A DNA stretch of 64,000 nucleotides from an uncultured Algibacter sp. (lineage in GTDB: Bacteria; Bacteroidota; Bacteroidia; Flavobacteriales; Flavobacteriaceae). The stretch lies in contig NZ_CANLGU010000001.1 of NCBI RefSeq assembly GCF_947490405.1, forward strand, positions 310,001 to 374,000, given 5' to 3'. The notes under the pieces were generated by a model that ran no database searches, was not told the origin of the DNA, and saw nothing but the letters and a program-made list of their open reading frames with translations. Shown piece by piece: positions 45,881-53,425 of the stretch. Position 1 is the stretch's first letter. Every line of letters begins with the position of its first letter. The translations under genes and the position numbers were made by a program.

Positions 45881-45973
45881 TGGGCGTTACCCTAAAGGGT
45901 CGGGCTTTACGTTTCAAGTCCTCGCACCTCCTTCGTCGGGCTGTGGGCTTTTCACTGCAATCCCTAACGCATT
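45881..45973 (-). repeat. Dispersed repeat copy C (inverted relative to A and B)
   Basis: On the minus strand it reads AATGCGTTAGGGATTGC, then a shorter centre, then AAAGCCCGACCC TTTA GGGTAACGCCCA. Hairpin ACCC-TTTA-GGGT replaces the ACC-CTTGT-GGT of copies A and B, so pairing is kept while sequence changed. Located directly upstream of gyrB. Confidence 0.78.
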
Positions 45974-46553
45974 CATTTGCTAAATTCAAGCTCAAAACCA
46001 ATCCTAATTTTCTGTTTGCCAGAGCTAATATTTAACTTTAAATGATCCCGATTTTCATCGGGATTAATTTAACTTACTGTTTTAATTTCGGTTTTTCAAC
46101 CTCTTTAAAACAGAGTTTCATTAACATAAAAAAAGACGCTAAATAGCATCCTTCTGAATACAAACAAATATACGAAATTTTGCGCCCTTTAAAAAGCATT
46201 TTAACGAGGTAAAACAATAATTATCAACAATTGTTAATTACTCAAAAGTTGCTTAAATCGACTAAAAAGTGCTTTAAAATTGATTTTATGGTTTTCAATT
46301 TGCTTTACACAACTATCAAAACTCAAAACGCCTTAAATGGCATTTTTTAGCTTCTAGTTATACATCATTTCACTCATAAAAAGACAATCAAAATACATTA
46401 AACAGCTCTATTATTTTTAAAATACATTAAACATAAATAAGCAATTAACACAAATACACTAGCAACCTTTCAAATTAACTTTACCTTTTTTAATAATTTC
46501 ATAATACAATACAGTATGTCTTTAAAAATAGTGTATACTCTATTTATTCTATA

Positions 46554-46561
46554 TATATTTG
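46554..46561 (+). promoter_or_regulatory. gat operon promoter -7 box
   Basis: TATATTTG (TAnnTTTG) 16 bases before the leader peptide ATG (46578), so the leader would have ~10 bases 5' untranslated, as in typical attenuators. -33 TTG not seen. Confidence 0.5.
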
Positions 46562-46577
46562 AACTCATTAAAAAATC

Positions 46578-46625
46578 ATGAGAAACAATAACAATAATAA
46601 TAATTTCAATAATCCTAATGCTTAG
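46578..46625 (+). CDS. Asn-rich leader peptide of the gatCAB-aspS operon
   Basis: 15 codons plus TAG: Met-Arg-Asn(7)-Phe-Asn-Asn-Pro-Asn-Ala. Ten of fifteen residues are Asn; the first seven are consecutive (AAC, AAT). Too short for gene finders. Its codons overlap the 1:2 pairing partner, and the stop codon (46623-46625) is just upstream of the antiterminator segment. This is the arrangement of his/trp/thr-type leader peptides; Asn is the product of the operon's pathway. Function is inferred, not tested. Confidence 0.75.
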   Translation: MRNNNNNNNFNNPNA

Positions 46626-46685
46626 GGTTCGGAAGGTTATTGTTTAAAATATATAAAGCCTTCCGATATCGGAAGGCTTTTTTTT
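46583..46685 (+). promoter_or_regulatory. Transcription attenuator (Asn-responsive, predicted)
   Basis: Segment 1 (46583-46592, in the Asn codons) is complementary to 46636-46645. Segment 2 (TCGGAAGG, 46629-46636) is complementary to segment 3 (CCTTCCGA, 46659-46666), the antiterminator, with a GU and an AU pair extending it. Segment 3 is also the left arm of terminator 3:4, a perfect 26-base palindrome (46655-46680) followed by T's to 46685. Segments 2 and 4 are identical (TCGGAAGG), so they compete for segment 3. A ribosome stalled on the Asn codons would free segment 2 and allow antitermination. Confidence 0.85.
46655..46685 (+). terminator. Attenuator terminator before gatC
   Basis: Fully self-complementary stem, 12 bp with the shortest possible loop, and a run of eight T's at 46678-46685. 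It sits 44 bases before gatC, so it can only regulate the downstream operon, not end an upstream gene. Confidence 0.92.
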
Positions 46686-46728
46686 GAGACCATTTTAAAA
46701 GCGTCTTTATAATAAAAAATCAAAAAAG

Positions 46729-46995
46729 ATGAGCAAAATTATGACAGTCGACGTATTGTCGAGTATTAAAGGAGCACAGCCATCCGAGGCTGTAAACAAG
46801 TTATTTGAGGTTATTAAAAATGCCAACACAACAAATAATAATGCTTTCAATAATCACAATAACGCATTGTCTTTAAATGATTTAAGAGACGATCTGGTTA
46901 TAGATAGTTCTGATACAGAAAAACAAATCATTATTGAAAACTTCCCAAAAGAAAAAAATGGCTATTTGGTAGTTTCTAAAGTTATAGAAGAATAA
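46729..46995 (+). CDS. gatC: GatC-like subunit of Asp/Glu-tRNA amidotransferase (divergent)
   Basis: 88 residues. The C-terminus LRDDLVIDSSDTEKQIIIEN then FPKEKNGYLVVSKVIEE matches the GatC tail pattern (..D.v.pS....e...NAP...dGyf.VPkvie), and the position before gatA fits. The usual N-terminal HxARLxL helix is not visible. Instead there is an Asn-rich stretch NANTTNNNAFNNHNNAL (residues ~31-47). GatC stabilises GatA-GatB. Starts 44 bases after the attenuator; gatA begins two bases after its stop. Assignment is by context plus C-terminal similarity. Confidence 0.62.
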   Translation: MSKIMTVDVLSSIKGAQPSEAVNKLFEVIKNANTTNNNAFNNHNNALSLNDLRDDLVIDSSDTEKQIIIENFPKEKNGYLVVSKVIEE

Positions 46996-46997
46996 TT

Positions 46998-48398
46998 ATG
47001 AGCTCGCAGATATATAAAATTCATCAGCAATTGATGAACAAAGACATTACTTGTACCGCGCTGGTTCAAGAAAAATTAAACTTACTACAACAGAACACTC
47101 ATAATACGGTTAATACCCTACTAGATACTTTAGCACTTGATTTGGCCGCCAAAGTAGATGCAAAAATAGCTAACGGAGAAACTATTGGTTTACTGGAAGG
47201 TATTCCTTTCGGGATTAAAGATGTGTACATGGTTCAGGGTACATATACTACAGCAAGTTCAGATTTGCTTAAAAACTACAAATCGGCTTACACCGCAACA
47301 GCAATTCAAAAATTATTGGATGCTGGCGCTATACCGTTAGTAAAAGAAAACTGTGATAGTTTTGGTCACGGTTCTTCTTCCGAAAACACCATTTTTGGTG
47401 CCGTTAAAAACGCTATTAACCCCGATTTAGTTGGTGGTGGTTCTAGTGGCGGTTCTGCGGTTAACGTTGCTAAAGATTATACCATTTTTTCTATTGGAGG
47501 AGATACTGGTGGTTCTGTTCGTCAACCAGCAGGTTACAATAATGTATATGGTTTAAAACCTACATACGGACGTATTTCGCGTTACGGATTAATGGCTTAC
47601 GCATCATCAACAGATTGTGTGGGCCCTATTGCAAAATCAATCGAAGATATTCGCATTGTGCTAAATGTTATGAGTGGAAAAGATATTAAAGATCAAACGT
47701 CTTACGTTTCCGCGGAAATAACTCAAGAGGCTATTTCAACTACTGATAATATAAAAACAGTTGGGTACTTTAAGAACTTTATTGAAACAGATGCTATTGA
47801 TGCAAAAATCAAATCTGATTTCTTAGAAACAATAGAAAAAATAAAAGCCAAAGGTATTCAAGTAAAAGCTTTAGATTTCTTTGAATCTGAAACTTTAGTA
47901 TCTACCTATTATACATTGGCCATGGCTGAAACCGCGTCTAACCTTTCTAGATTAGATGGTACAAATTATGGTAACCGTATTGAATCTGATAATTTAAAAG
48001 AAACTTATGCAGTAACACGTTCTGAGAATTTCTCTGAAGAAACAAAACGCAGAATTGTTGGTGGAAACCAAGTATTATCTCAAGGATTTTCAGATGAAAT
48101 CTACTTAAAAGGATTAGCACTTAGAGATAACATCGCTAACAATTTTGAAAATGATTTTCAAGAAGTAGATATTATCATTTCGCCTGTTACACCAAGTACA
48201 CCACCAAAAATTGGAGATAGTTTAAAAAATCCGCACGCCATGTATTTATCTGATGCCTATACGGTTGGTTTTAGTTTAGGGCAACTACCTACACTAACAA
48301 TTCCTCAAGGGACTACAACAGGCTTACAAATTACGGCTGCAAAACATAATGACGAACTCGTTTTGAAGTTTGCTAACTTCTTAAAAGACACGATATAA
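46998..48398 (+). CDS. gatA: Asp-tRNA(Asn)/Glu-tRNA(Gln) amidotransferase subunit A
   Basis: 466 residues. Amidase-signature family: the Ser-cis-Ser-Lys triad is Lys74 (GIPFGIKDVY), Ser149 (GGGSSGGSAV) and Ser173 (GGDTGGSVRQPAG). Hydrolyses glutamine to give ammonia for GatB. Slightly shorter than most GatA but complete. Its stop shares one base with the gatB-aspS ATG (TAATG), showing translational coupling. Confidence 0.96.
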   Translation: MSSQIYKIHQQLMNKDITCTALVQEKLNLLQQNTHNTVNTLLDTLALDLAAKVDAKIANGETIGLLEGIPFGIKDVYMVQGTYTTASSDLLKNYKSAYTATAIQKLLDAGAIPLVKENCDSFGHGSSSENTIFGAVKNAINPDLVGGGSSGGSAVNVAKDYTIFSIGGDTGGSVRQPAGYNNVYGLKPTYGRISRYGLMAYASSTDCVGPIAKSIEDIRIVLNVMSGKDIKDQTSYVSAEITQEAISTTDNIKTVGYFKNFIETDAIDAKIKSDFLETIEKIKAKGIQVKALDFFESETLVSTYYTLAMAETASNLSRLDGTNYGNRIESDNLKETYAVTRSENFSEETKRRIVGGNQVLSQGFSDEIYLKGLALRDNIANNFENDFQEVDIIISPVTPSTPPKIGDSLKNPHAMYLSDAYTVGFSLGQLPTLTIPQGTTTGLQITAAKHNDELVLKFANFLKDTI

Positions 48399-51300
48399 TG
48401 GAACTAGAACAATTAAACGACTTGCTTAAAAAGCACGAATTAGAGTTAGTAATCGGTCTGGAAACACACGTTCGATTAAATACAAAAACAAAGTTATTTT
48501 GCTCTTGTGCTAATCAGGAAACAGAGCAACCAAATCAAAATATTTGTTCTGTTTGTACAGGGCAAATGGGGGTTTTACCAGCTATTAATAAAGAAGCTAT
48601 TAATAAAGCGATTTACTTTGGAAAAGCAGTGAAATCAACTTTTGAAAACGAAGTAATTTCTTGGGATAGAAAACATTATGAATACCCAGATAATCCAAAA
48701 AATATTCAGATTACGCAGTTTCACAACCCTGTGATTCCTGATGGTTCGGTATCTTGTTTCCGAAATGATGGCTCCCAGTTTACGGTAAACTTAACTCAAG
48801 TGCATATAGAAGAAGATGCAGCAAAATTAATGCACGAAAAGAAGGTGTCTTTAGTTGATTTTAACAAAGCTGGTGTTCCACTTATCGAGATTGTTACCGA
48901 ACCTTGTATTCGCCATATCGAAGATGCTTCAACCTATGCACAATACATTCAACGTATTGTTCAGAATTTAGGAATTTCTGAAGCTAACCTTGAAAAAGGC
49001 GAGTTCAAATCGGATGTTTCTGTGTCGCTCCGTAAAAAACACGATTATAATTTAAATCCACGTACCGAAATAAAAAACTTAAACTCGTTTAAGTTTATGG
49101 CTGAGGCTTTAAAAGAAGAAGTTGAAAAACAACTCAACTATTTCTTAGAAAACAAGACTTTTAGACCAGACCAAACTACGGTGTTATGGGATGCTGAATT
49201 AAAGCAAACCAAAACCATGCGTAAAAAAGAGTTTGAAGCCGATTATCGTTTTATTTCAGAGCCCGATTTACCTTTTGTGAGCATAAAAGAGGTGGTTGAA
49301 TCTATTGATGTCGATTTAAGCACGCTTCCTTTTGCAGTAGAACGCATCTTAATTAAAGGTGGAGTTCTACCGCAAGACGCAAAGTTTTTTACAGCCGACT
49401 CATTACGCTCTGAAACGTTTGTAGCAATTAACAACGTTATTCAAGACCCATCGTTTGTTGCAAAAACATTAGTTAATAATATTGACGCTGAAGCTTATGG
49501 TGATATTCACAGAATTGAACATCTAATTGAAATTTTTCAGTTGTTCAAAGATGAAAAAATCACATCAGTTTTAGTTCAAAACGCCATAACATCCTATTTA
49601 AAAGATAGAGACTTTAACTACAACCAATATTTTGAAGATAATACGATTTCAGAATCTCAAATAAAAGATGCGATTGCAAAAGTTATTGCAGACAATGAAG
49701 CGGTTGCAAATGACATTATAGCTGGTAACCAAGGGAAAGCAGGAATTCTGGTTGGAAAAGTTATTGGTATTATCGGAAAAGGTGCTTCAGGAAAAGTTAT
49801 TCGTGAAGGGATTTTAAATGCGCTTTCAGGAGAAGTTAAAAGTCAAGAGACAAAAGGCAAAAGTGACGCTCCAATAACAAATAACCAACAACCAGTAACC
49901 AAACAAGAAGAAGTTTTACCACAGATTCCTATTGTTATAAAAGACGAATACAGAACACACGTTATTTCTGAAATCTCAGATGATAATATTTCCGAAAACG
50001 TAACGCTTTCTGGATGGATTTCAAGCGTGCGTGACCACGGAGAACTGATATTTATTGATTTACGCGATTCAAGTACACAGATGTTTCAGGTACGTTTAAG
50101 CCGAGAATCGTTTGCTAATTTAGATGAGTTGGTAAAACTAAAACCAGAATCGGTTATTACGGTATCTGGAACTATTGTGCAACGTAAAGAAGATGATTAT
50201 AACGCCGCTTTAAGAACAGGTAAAATTGAAATGGAAGCCAAAGATTTAGAGATTCTAAACCTTTCTAAAACCCTACCTTTTGAAATTAAGCGTGCAACAA
50301 AAACGAATGAAAATGTACGTTTTCAATATAAATATTTAGACCATAGAAATAATGATGTACGCAGAGTAATTGTTAACCGACATAAGGTTATCAAAATGAT
50401 GCGTGATATTTTAGACGAGCAAGATTTCCTGGAAATTGAAACACCTATTTTAAGTGCAGGAACTGATGAAGGCGCTCGTGAATTTATTGTACCTACTCGT
50501 AAACAAGCAGGTTCGTTTTATACCTTACCACAGGCACCTCAGCAATTCAAGCAAATGTTGATGGTTAGTGGTTACGAGAAGTATTTCCAAATTGCCCGCT
50601 GTTTTAGAGATGAAGATTCTCGTGGCGATAGGCAACCAGAATTTACACAGTTGGATATTGAGATGGCATACGCTAGCATGCAACAAATCATTGATTTGAA
50701 CACAAACATGTTTAATGGGATTGTTGAGAAAATATATGGTAAAAAATGGATTTTACGCCCGTTTGAAGTGCTAACCTATAAACAAGCCATGGACGATTAT
50801 GGTTGTGATAGACCAGATTTACGTTTTGGTTTAAAGCTCCAAGACATTACCAACATTGTTAAAGATACCACCTTTCAAGTATTTAGTAAACCTATTGACG
50901 AAGGCGGTATTGTAAAGTGTATTAAAGTTTCTGCAGAAGAACAAGGCAACAAACGTTTATCAAAAGGGCAAATTGAAAAGTTAACCGCATTGGCACAAAG
51001 TCATGGTTTAGGAGGCTTAGCGTACATTATCGTAAATGAAAACGATTTGCAATCGCCAATCATTAAATTTTTAGGCGAAGACATTGCCGCAGGCATTATA
51101 AAAACAACAGATGCTAAAGTGGGTGATATTGTTTTCTTTTCTGCAGCCGATTACGCAACAGCCAATAAAGCTTTAGATGCGGTTCGTCAAGAATTAGGAA
51201 AGATGCTCCGTTTAATCAATCCTAAGGAATTAAGACCTGCTTGGGTTATTGATTTCCCGATGTTTGAAAAAACAGATGAAGGCCGTTGGACGTTTACTCA

Positions 51301-51730
51301 CAATCCCTTCTCTATGCCAGCTATTTATGATATTGATAAGCATATGAATGGTAAGGAAGATGAAATTGGCAGTATCATTGCGCAACAATACGACCTTATT
51401 TTAAACGGTTACGAAATTGGTGGTGGTTCTGTGCGTGCTCATAAACCTGAAATTTTAGAAGCCACTTACAAAAACATGGGCTATAATAAAGACGAGATGA
51501 TGAAGAGTGTTGGCACTATGTATAAAGCCTTTCATTATGGTGCACCACCACACGGTGGTATTGCTTGGGGCGTGGATAGATTAATGATGATTTTAGAGAA
51601 AAAAGCCTCTATTAGAGAAGTGATGGCTTTCCCGAAAACCGGGACCAGTGAAGATTTACTCTTTGGGGCACCTTCTCAATTATCTGATAAAAAGGTGGAA
51701 GAAATGAATGTAAAAGTGATGAGGAAATAG
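48398..51730 (+). CDS. Fusion of GatB and aspartyl-tRNA synthetase (bifunctional)
   Basis: 1110 residues. GatB part ~10-475: ELVIGLETHVRLNTKTKLFC, VCTGQMGVLPAINK, DFNKAGVPLIEIVTEP, with the YqeY-like tail LVGKVIGIIGKGASGKVIRE. A ~40-residue linker rich in Gln, Lys, Thr joins an AspRS (~515-1110): OB-fold anticodon domain with GWISSVRDHGELIFIDLRD, class II motifs YFQIARCFRDEDSRGDRQPEFTQ (split) and GIAWGVDRLMMIL. His547 equals the His found in non-discriminating AspRS (Leu in E. coli). It can thus make Asp-tRNA(Asn) and pass it to GatB in one chain. The fusion type is known but uncommon. Confidence 0.95.
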   Translation: MELEQLNDLLKKHELELVIGLETHVRLNTKTKLFCSCANQETEQPNQNICSVCTGQMGVLPAINKEAINKAIYFGKAVKSTFENEVISWDRKHYEYPDNPKNIQITQFHNPVIPDGSVSCFRNDGSQFTVNLTQVHIEEDAAKLMHEKKVSLVDFNKAGVPLIEIVTEPCIRHIEDASTYAQYIQRIVQNLGISEANLEKGEFKSDVSVSLRKKHDYNLNPRTEIKNLNSFKFMAEALKEEVEKQLNYFLENKTFRPDQTTVLWDAELKQTKTMRKKEFEADYRFISEPDLPFVSIKEVVESIDVDLSTLPFAVERILIKGGVLPQDAKFFTADSLRSETFVAINNVIQDPSFVAKTLVNNIDAEAYGDIHRIEHLIEIFQLFKDEKITSVLVQNAITSYLKDRDFNYNQYFEDNTISESQIKDAIAKVIADNEAVANDIIAGNQGKAGILVGKVIGIIGKGASGKVIREGILNALSGEVKSQETKGKSDAPITNNQQPVTKQEEVLPQIPIVIKDEYRTHVISEISDDNISENVTLSGWISSVRDHGELIFIDLRDSSTQMFQVRLSRESFANLDELVKLKPESVITVSGTIVQRKEDDYNAALRTGKIEMEAKDLEILNLSKTLPFEIKRATKTNENVRFQYKYLDHRNNDVRRVIVNRHKVIKMMRDILDEQDFLEIETPILSAGTDEGAREFIVPTRKQAGSFYTLPQAPQQFKQMLMVSGYEKYFQIARCFRDEDSRGDRQPEFTQLDIEMAYASMQQIIDLNTNMFNGIVEKIYGKKWILRPFEVLTYKQAMDDYGCDRPDLRFGLKLQDITNIVKDTTFQVFSKPIDEGGIVKCIKVSAEEQGNKRLSKGQIEKLTALAQSHGLGGLAYIIVNENDLQSPIIKFLGEDIAAGIIKTTDAKVGDIVFFSAADYATANKALDAVRQELGKMLRLINPKELRPAWVIDFPMFEKTDEGRWTFTHNPFSMPAIYDIDKHMNGKEDEIGSIIAQQYDLILNGYEIGGGSVRAHKPEILEATYKNMGYNKDEMMKSVGTMYKAFHYGAPPHGGIAWGVDRLMMILEKKASIREVMAFPKTGTSEDLLFGAPSQLSDKKVEEMNVKVMRK

Positions 51731-51735
51731 TAACT

Positions 51736-51769
51736 AAAAAAGCGAGATAATTAATTATCTCGCTTTTTT
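51736..51769. terminator. Bidirectional terminator between aspS fusion and queE
   Basis: Perfect palindrome: AGCGAGATAATT (51741-51752) / AATTATCTCGCT (51753-51764), with six A's before and six T's after. Serves the plus-strand gat operon and the convergent minus-strand queE. Confidence 0.92.
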
Positions 51770-52397
51770 AAGGTATATTTAAATATTTATGTGTTTGAAG
51801 AGACACTTTCCATTTAGGATGTTTCATCACATAATCAACAATTTCAGGAACAACCTTATCCCGCTTACTCCACTCTGGTTGCAAATATAAAATGCAGTCT
51901 TTATTTACTTTAGAGGCTTGTTCTTCTGCAAATCGAAAATCATCTTTATTATATACAATTACTTTAAGTTCATCAGCTTTATCATAAACCTCTTTAGTAG
52001 GTAGTTTCATCTTTTTTGGAGATAAACAAATCCAATCCCAAACACCTGTTAGCTTATATGCTCCAGAAGTTTCAATATGCACTTGCATACCTTCAGCTTT
52101 TAATTGTTTAGTTAAAGCCGTCATATCCCAGGTAAGTGGTTCGCCTCCTGTAATTACTATTGTGTCACTATACTTTTTAGCATTTTCAACAATACTTTTT
52201 GTAGCAGTAGGCGGGTGTAAATCAGCATTCCAACTCTCTTTAACATCGCACCAATGACAACCTACATCACAACCTCCTATTCGAACAAAATATGCTGCTG
52301 TACCTTTGTGGTACCCTTCCCCTTGAATGGTATAAAACTCCTCCATAAGAGGTAGCATTTCACCTTTGTTAACTAAATCTAAAGTGTCTTTTTCCAT
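51768..52397 (-). CDS. queE: 7-carboxy-7-deazaguanine synthase
   Basis: 209 residues. Radical-SAM enzyme of queuosine precursor synthesis (6-carboxytetrahydropterin to 7-carboxy-7-deazaguanine). Cluster ligands C43, C47, C50 in GGCDVGCHWCDVK (CX3CX2C). EEFYTIQGEGYHKG start and ITGGEPLTWD follow. The frame extends to a GTG at 52421; ATG 52397 is chosen because the promoter box at 52405-52412 lies between the two and leaves the ATG as the first usable codon. No queC/D/F is nearby. Confidence 0.93.
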   Translation of the reverse strand: MEKDTLDLVNKGEMLPLMEEFYTIQGEGYHKGTAAYFVRIGGCDVGCHWCDVKESWNADLHPPTATKSIVENAKKYSDTIVITGGEPLTWDMTALTKQLKAEGMQVHIETSGAYKLTGVWDWICLSPKKMKLPTKEVYDKADELKVIVYNKDDFRFAEEQASKVNKDCILYLQPEWSKRDKVVPEIVDYVMKHPKWKVSLQTHKYLNIP

Positions 52398-52404
52398 AGA
52401 AATG

Positions 52405-52412
52405 CAAAGATA
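52405..52412 (-). promoter_or_regulatory. queE promoter -7 box
   Basis: TATCTTTG on the minus strand ends seven bases before the ATG at 52397, implying a leaderless or nearly leaderless transcript. Confidence 0.5.
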
Positions 52413-52562
52413 TATATTCACAATTGATTTTGGTCCTATTTATTTAATTCAATAAACTATTAATTAATAAATTTAAAGTGAATTACATTCTCCATATGAC
52501 AGAAAATTTTGTTCATAAAAATTTTAAAAAAATTAAACTATTTTACCATTTATCGTATTTTT

Positions 52563-52593
52563 TTGTTTTTAATCGGATTTTTAATTAGTTTTG
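52563..52593 (+). promoter_or_regulatory. Promoter of the 52632 gene, -33/-7
   Basis: TTG at 52563-52565, then 20 bases, then TAGTTTTG (52586-52593); a complete -33/-7 pair. ATG follows 38 bases later. Confidence 0.65.
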
Positions 52594-52631
52594 CTGAAAT
52601 TAATAGCTAAATAAAGTCTCTCGCGCTCTCA

Positions 52632-53363
52632 ATGAAAAAGAAAATCTACACTGTTTTATTACTGTGCTTTTGTTATTATTATTATGGTTTTTCCCAAGTA
52701 GGAGTTGGTACCACCACACCTGATGCATCTTCAATCTTACACATAGAATCCACAAATAAAGGCATTTTAATACCCAGATTAACAACCTTACAAATAAGTT
52801 CTATTACTGACCCTGCAATGGGCTTAATGGTGTTTAACACAGATATTAATGAGTTTCAATTTAATAATGGCTCAATAGCTACTCCTGATTGGAGTAAGAT
52901 ATCACATTCTAGCTCTGTAAAATATAGTAATACAGACATAACAAGCAATTTAAACAATGATGGGGCTTATGCAAATATTCCTATTTTCGGGAACCTAGAG
53001 TGGAATGATGATGATACTTTATATACACAAGCAGGAAATACATTGACCATAAGCACGTCAGGAAGATACCGCATAACAGCCAACATTGCCTACAGAGTTC
53101 CCACGATTGCTGGCAATACTGATCTACGTGTATCAGTTGAAGCCCAAATAGCGATTAATGGCACTCCTACCGGCGCAATAGGCAACACAGGATATGTAAG
53201 ACATAATAGTGGCCATTTAGAAGCTTCTCTGCATATTACAGAGGTTTTTAATATTACAGCTGGTCAAACAATAAGTATCCAAACCATAAGAGGTGGTAAT
53301 TCTGCTCCAGCAGTTTTTAGAAGTGTAGGTACATCTAACATCTACATTGAAAAAATAAAATAG
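52632..53363 (+). CDS. Secreted protein with N-terminal repeat-like module and C1q/TNF-like C-terminus
   Basis: 243 residues. Signal peptide ~1-22 (VLLLCFCYYYYGFSQ). Begins VGVGTTTPDASSILHIESTNKGILIPRL, a short module often found at the start of Bacteroidota cell-surface proteins, then FNTDINEFQFNNG. The last ~130 residues are beta-rich: LTISTSGRYRITANIAYRV-like and VFNITAGQTISIQTI resemble a C1q/TNF-type jelly roll. Role unknown; exported. Monocistronic. Confidence 0.7.
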   Translation: MKKKIYTVLLLCFCYYYYGFSQVGVGTTTPDASSILHIESTNKGILIPRLTTLQISSITDPAMGLMVFNTDINEFQFNNGSIATPDWSKISHSSSVKYSNTDITSNLNNDGAYANIPIFGNLEWNDDDTLYTQAGNTLTISTSGRYRITANIAYRVPTIAGNTDLRVSVEAQIAINGTPTGAIGNTGYVRHNSGHLEASLHITEVFNITAGQTISIQTIRGGNSAPAVFRSVGTSNIYIEKIK

Positions 53364-53425
53364 CCTTTTATATCAAATACATTCTTTCTTAATTTTTTCC
53401 TGTATTTTTATGCAAAATATTAAGT

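Noticed and set aside
46516-46581. Short ORF MSLKIVYTLF... upstream of the Asn leader
   Set aside because: It overlaps the promoter box at 46554-46561, ends in the leader ATG by chance and has no motif. The Asn leader starts after the box.
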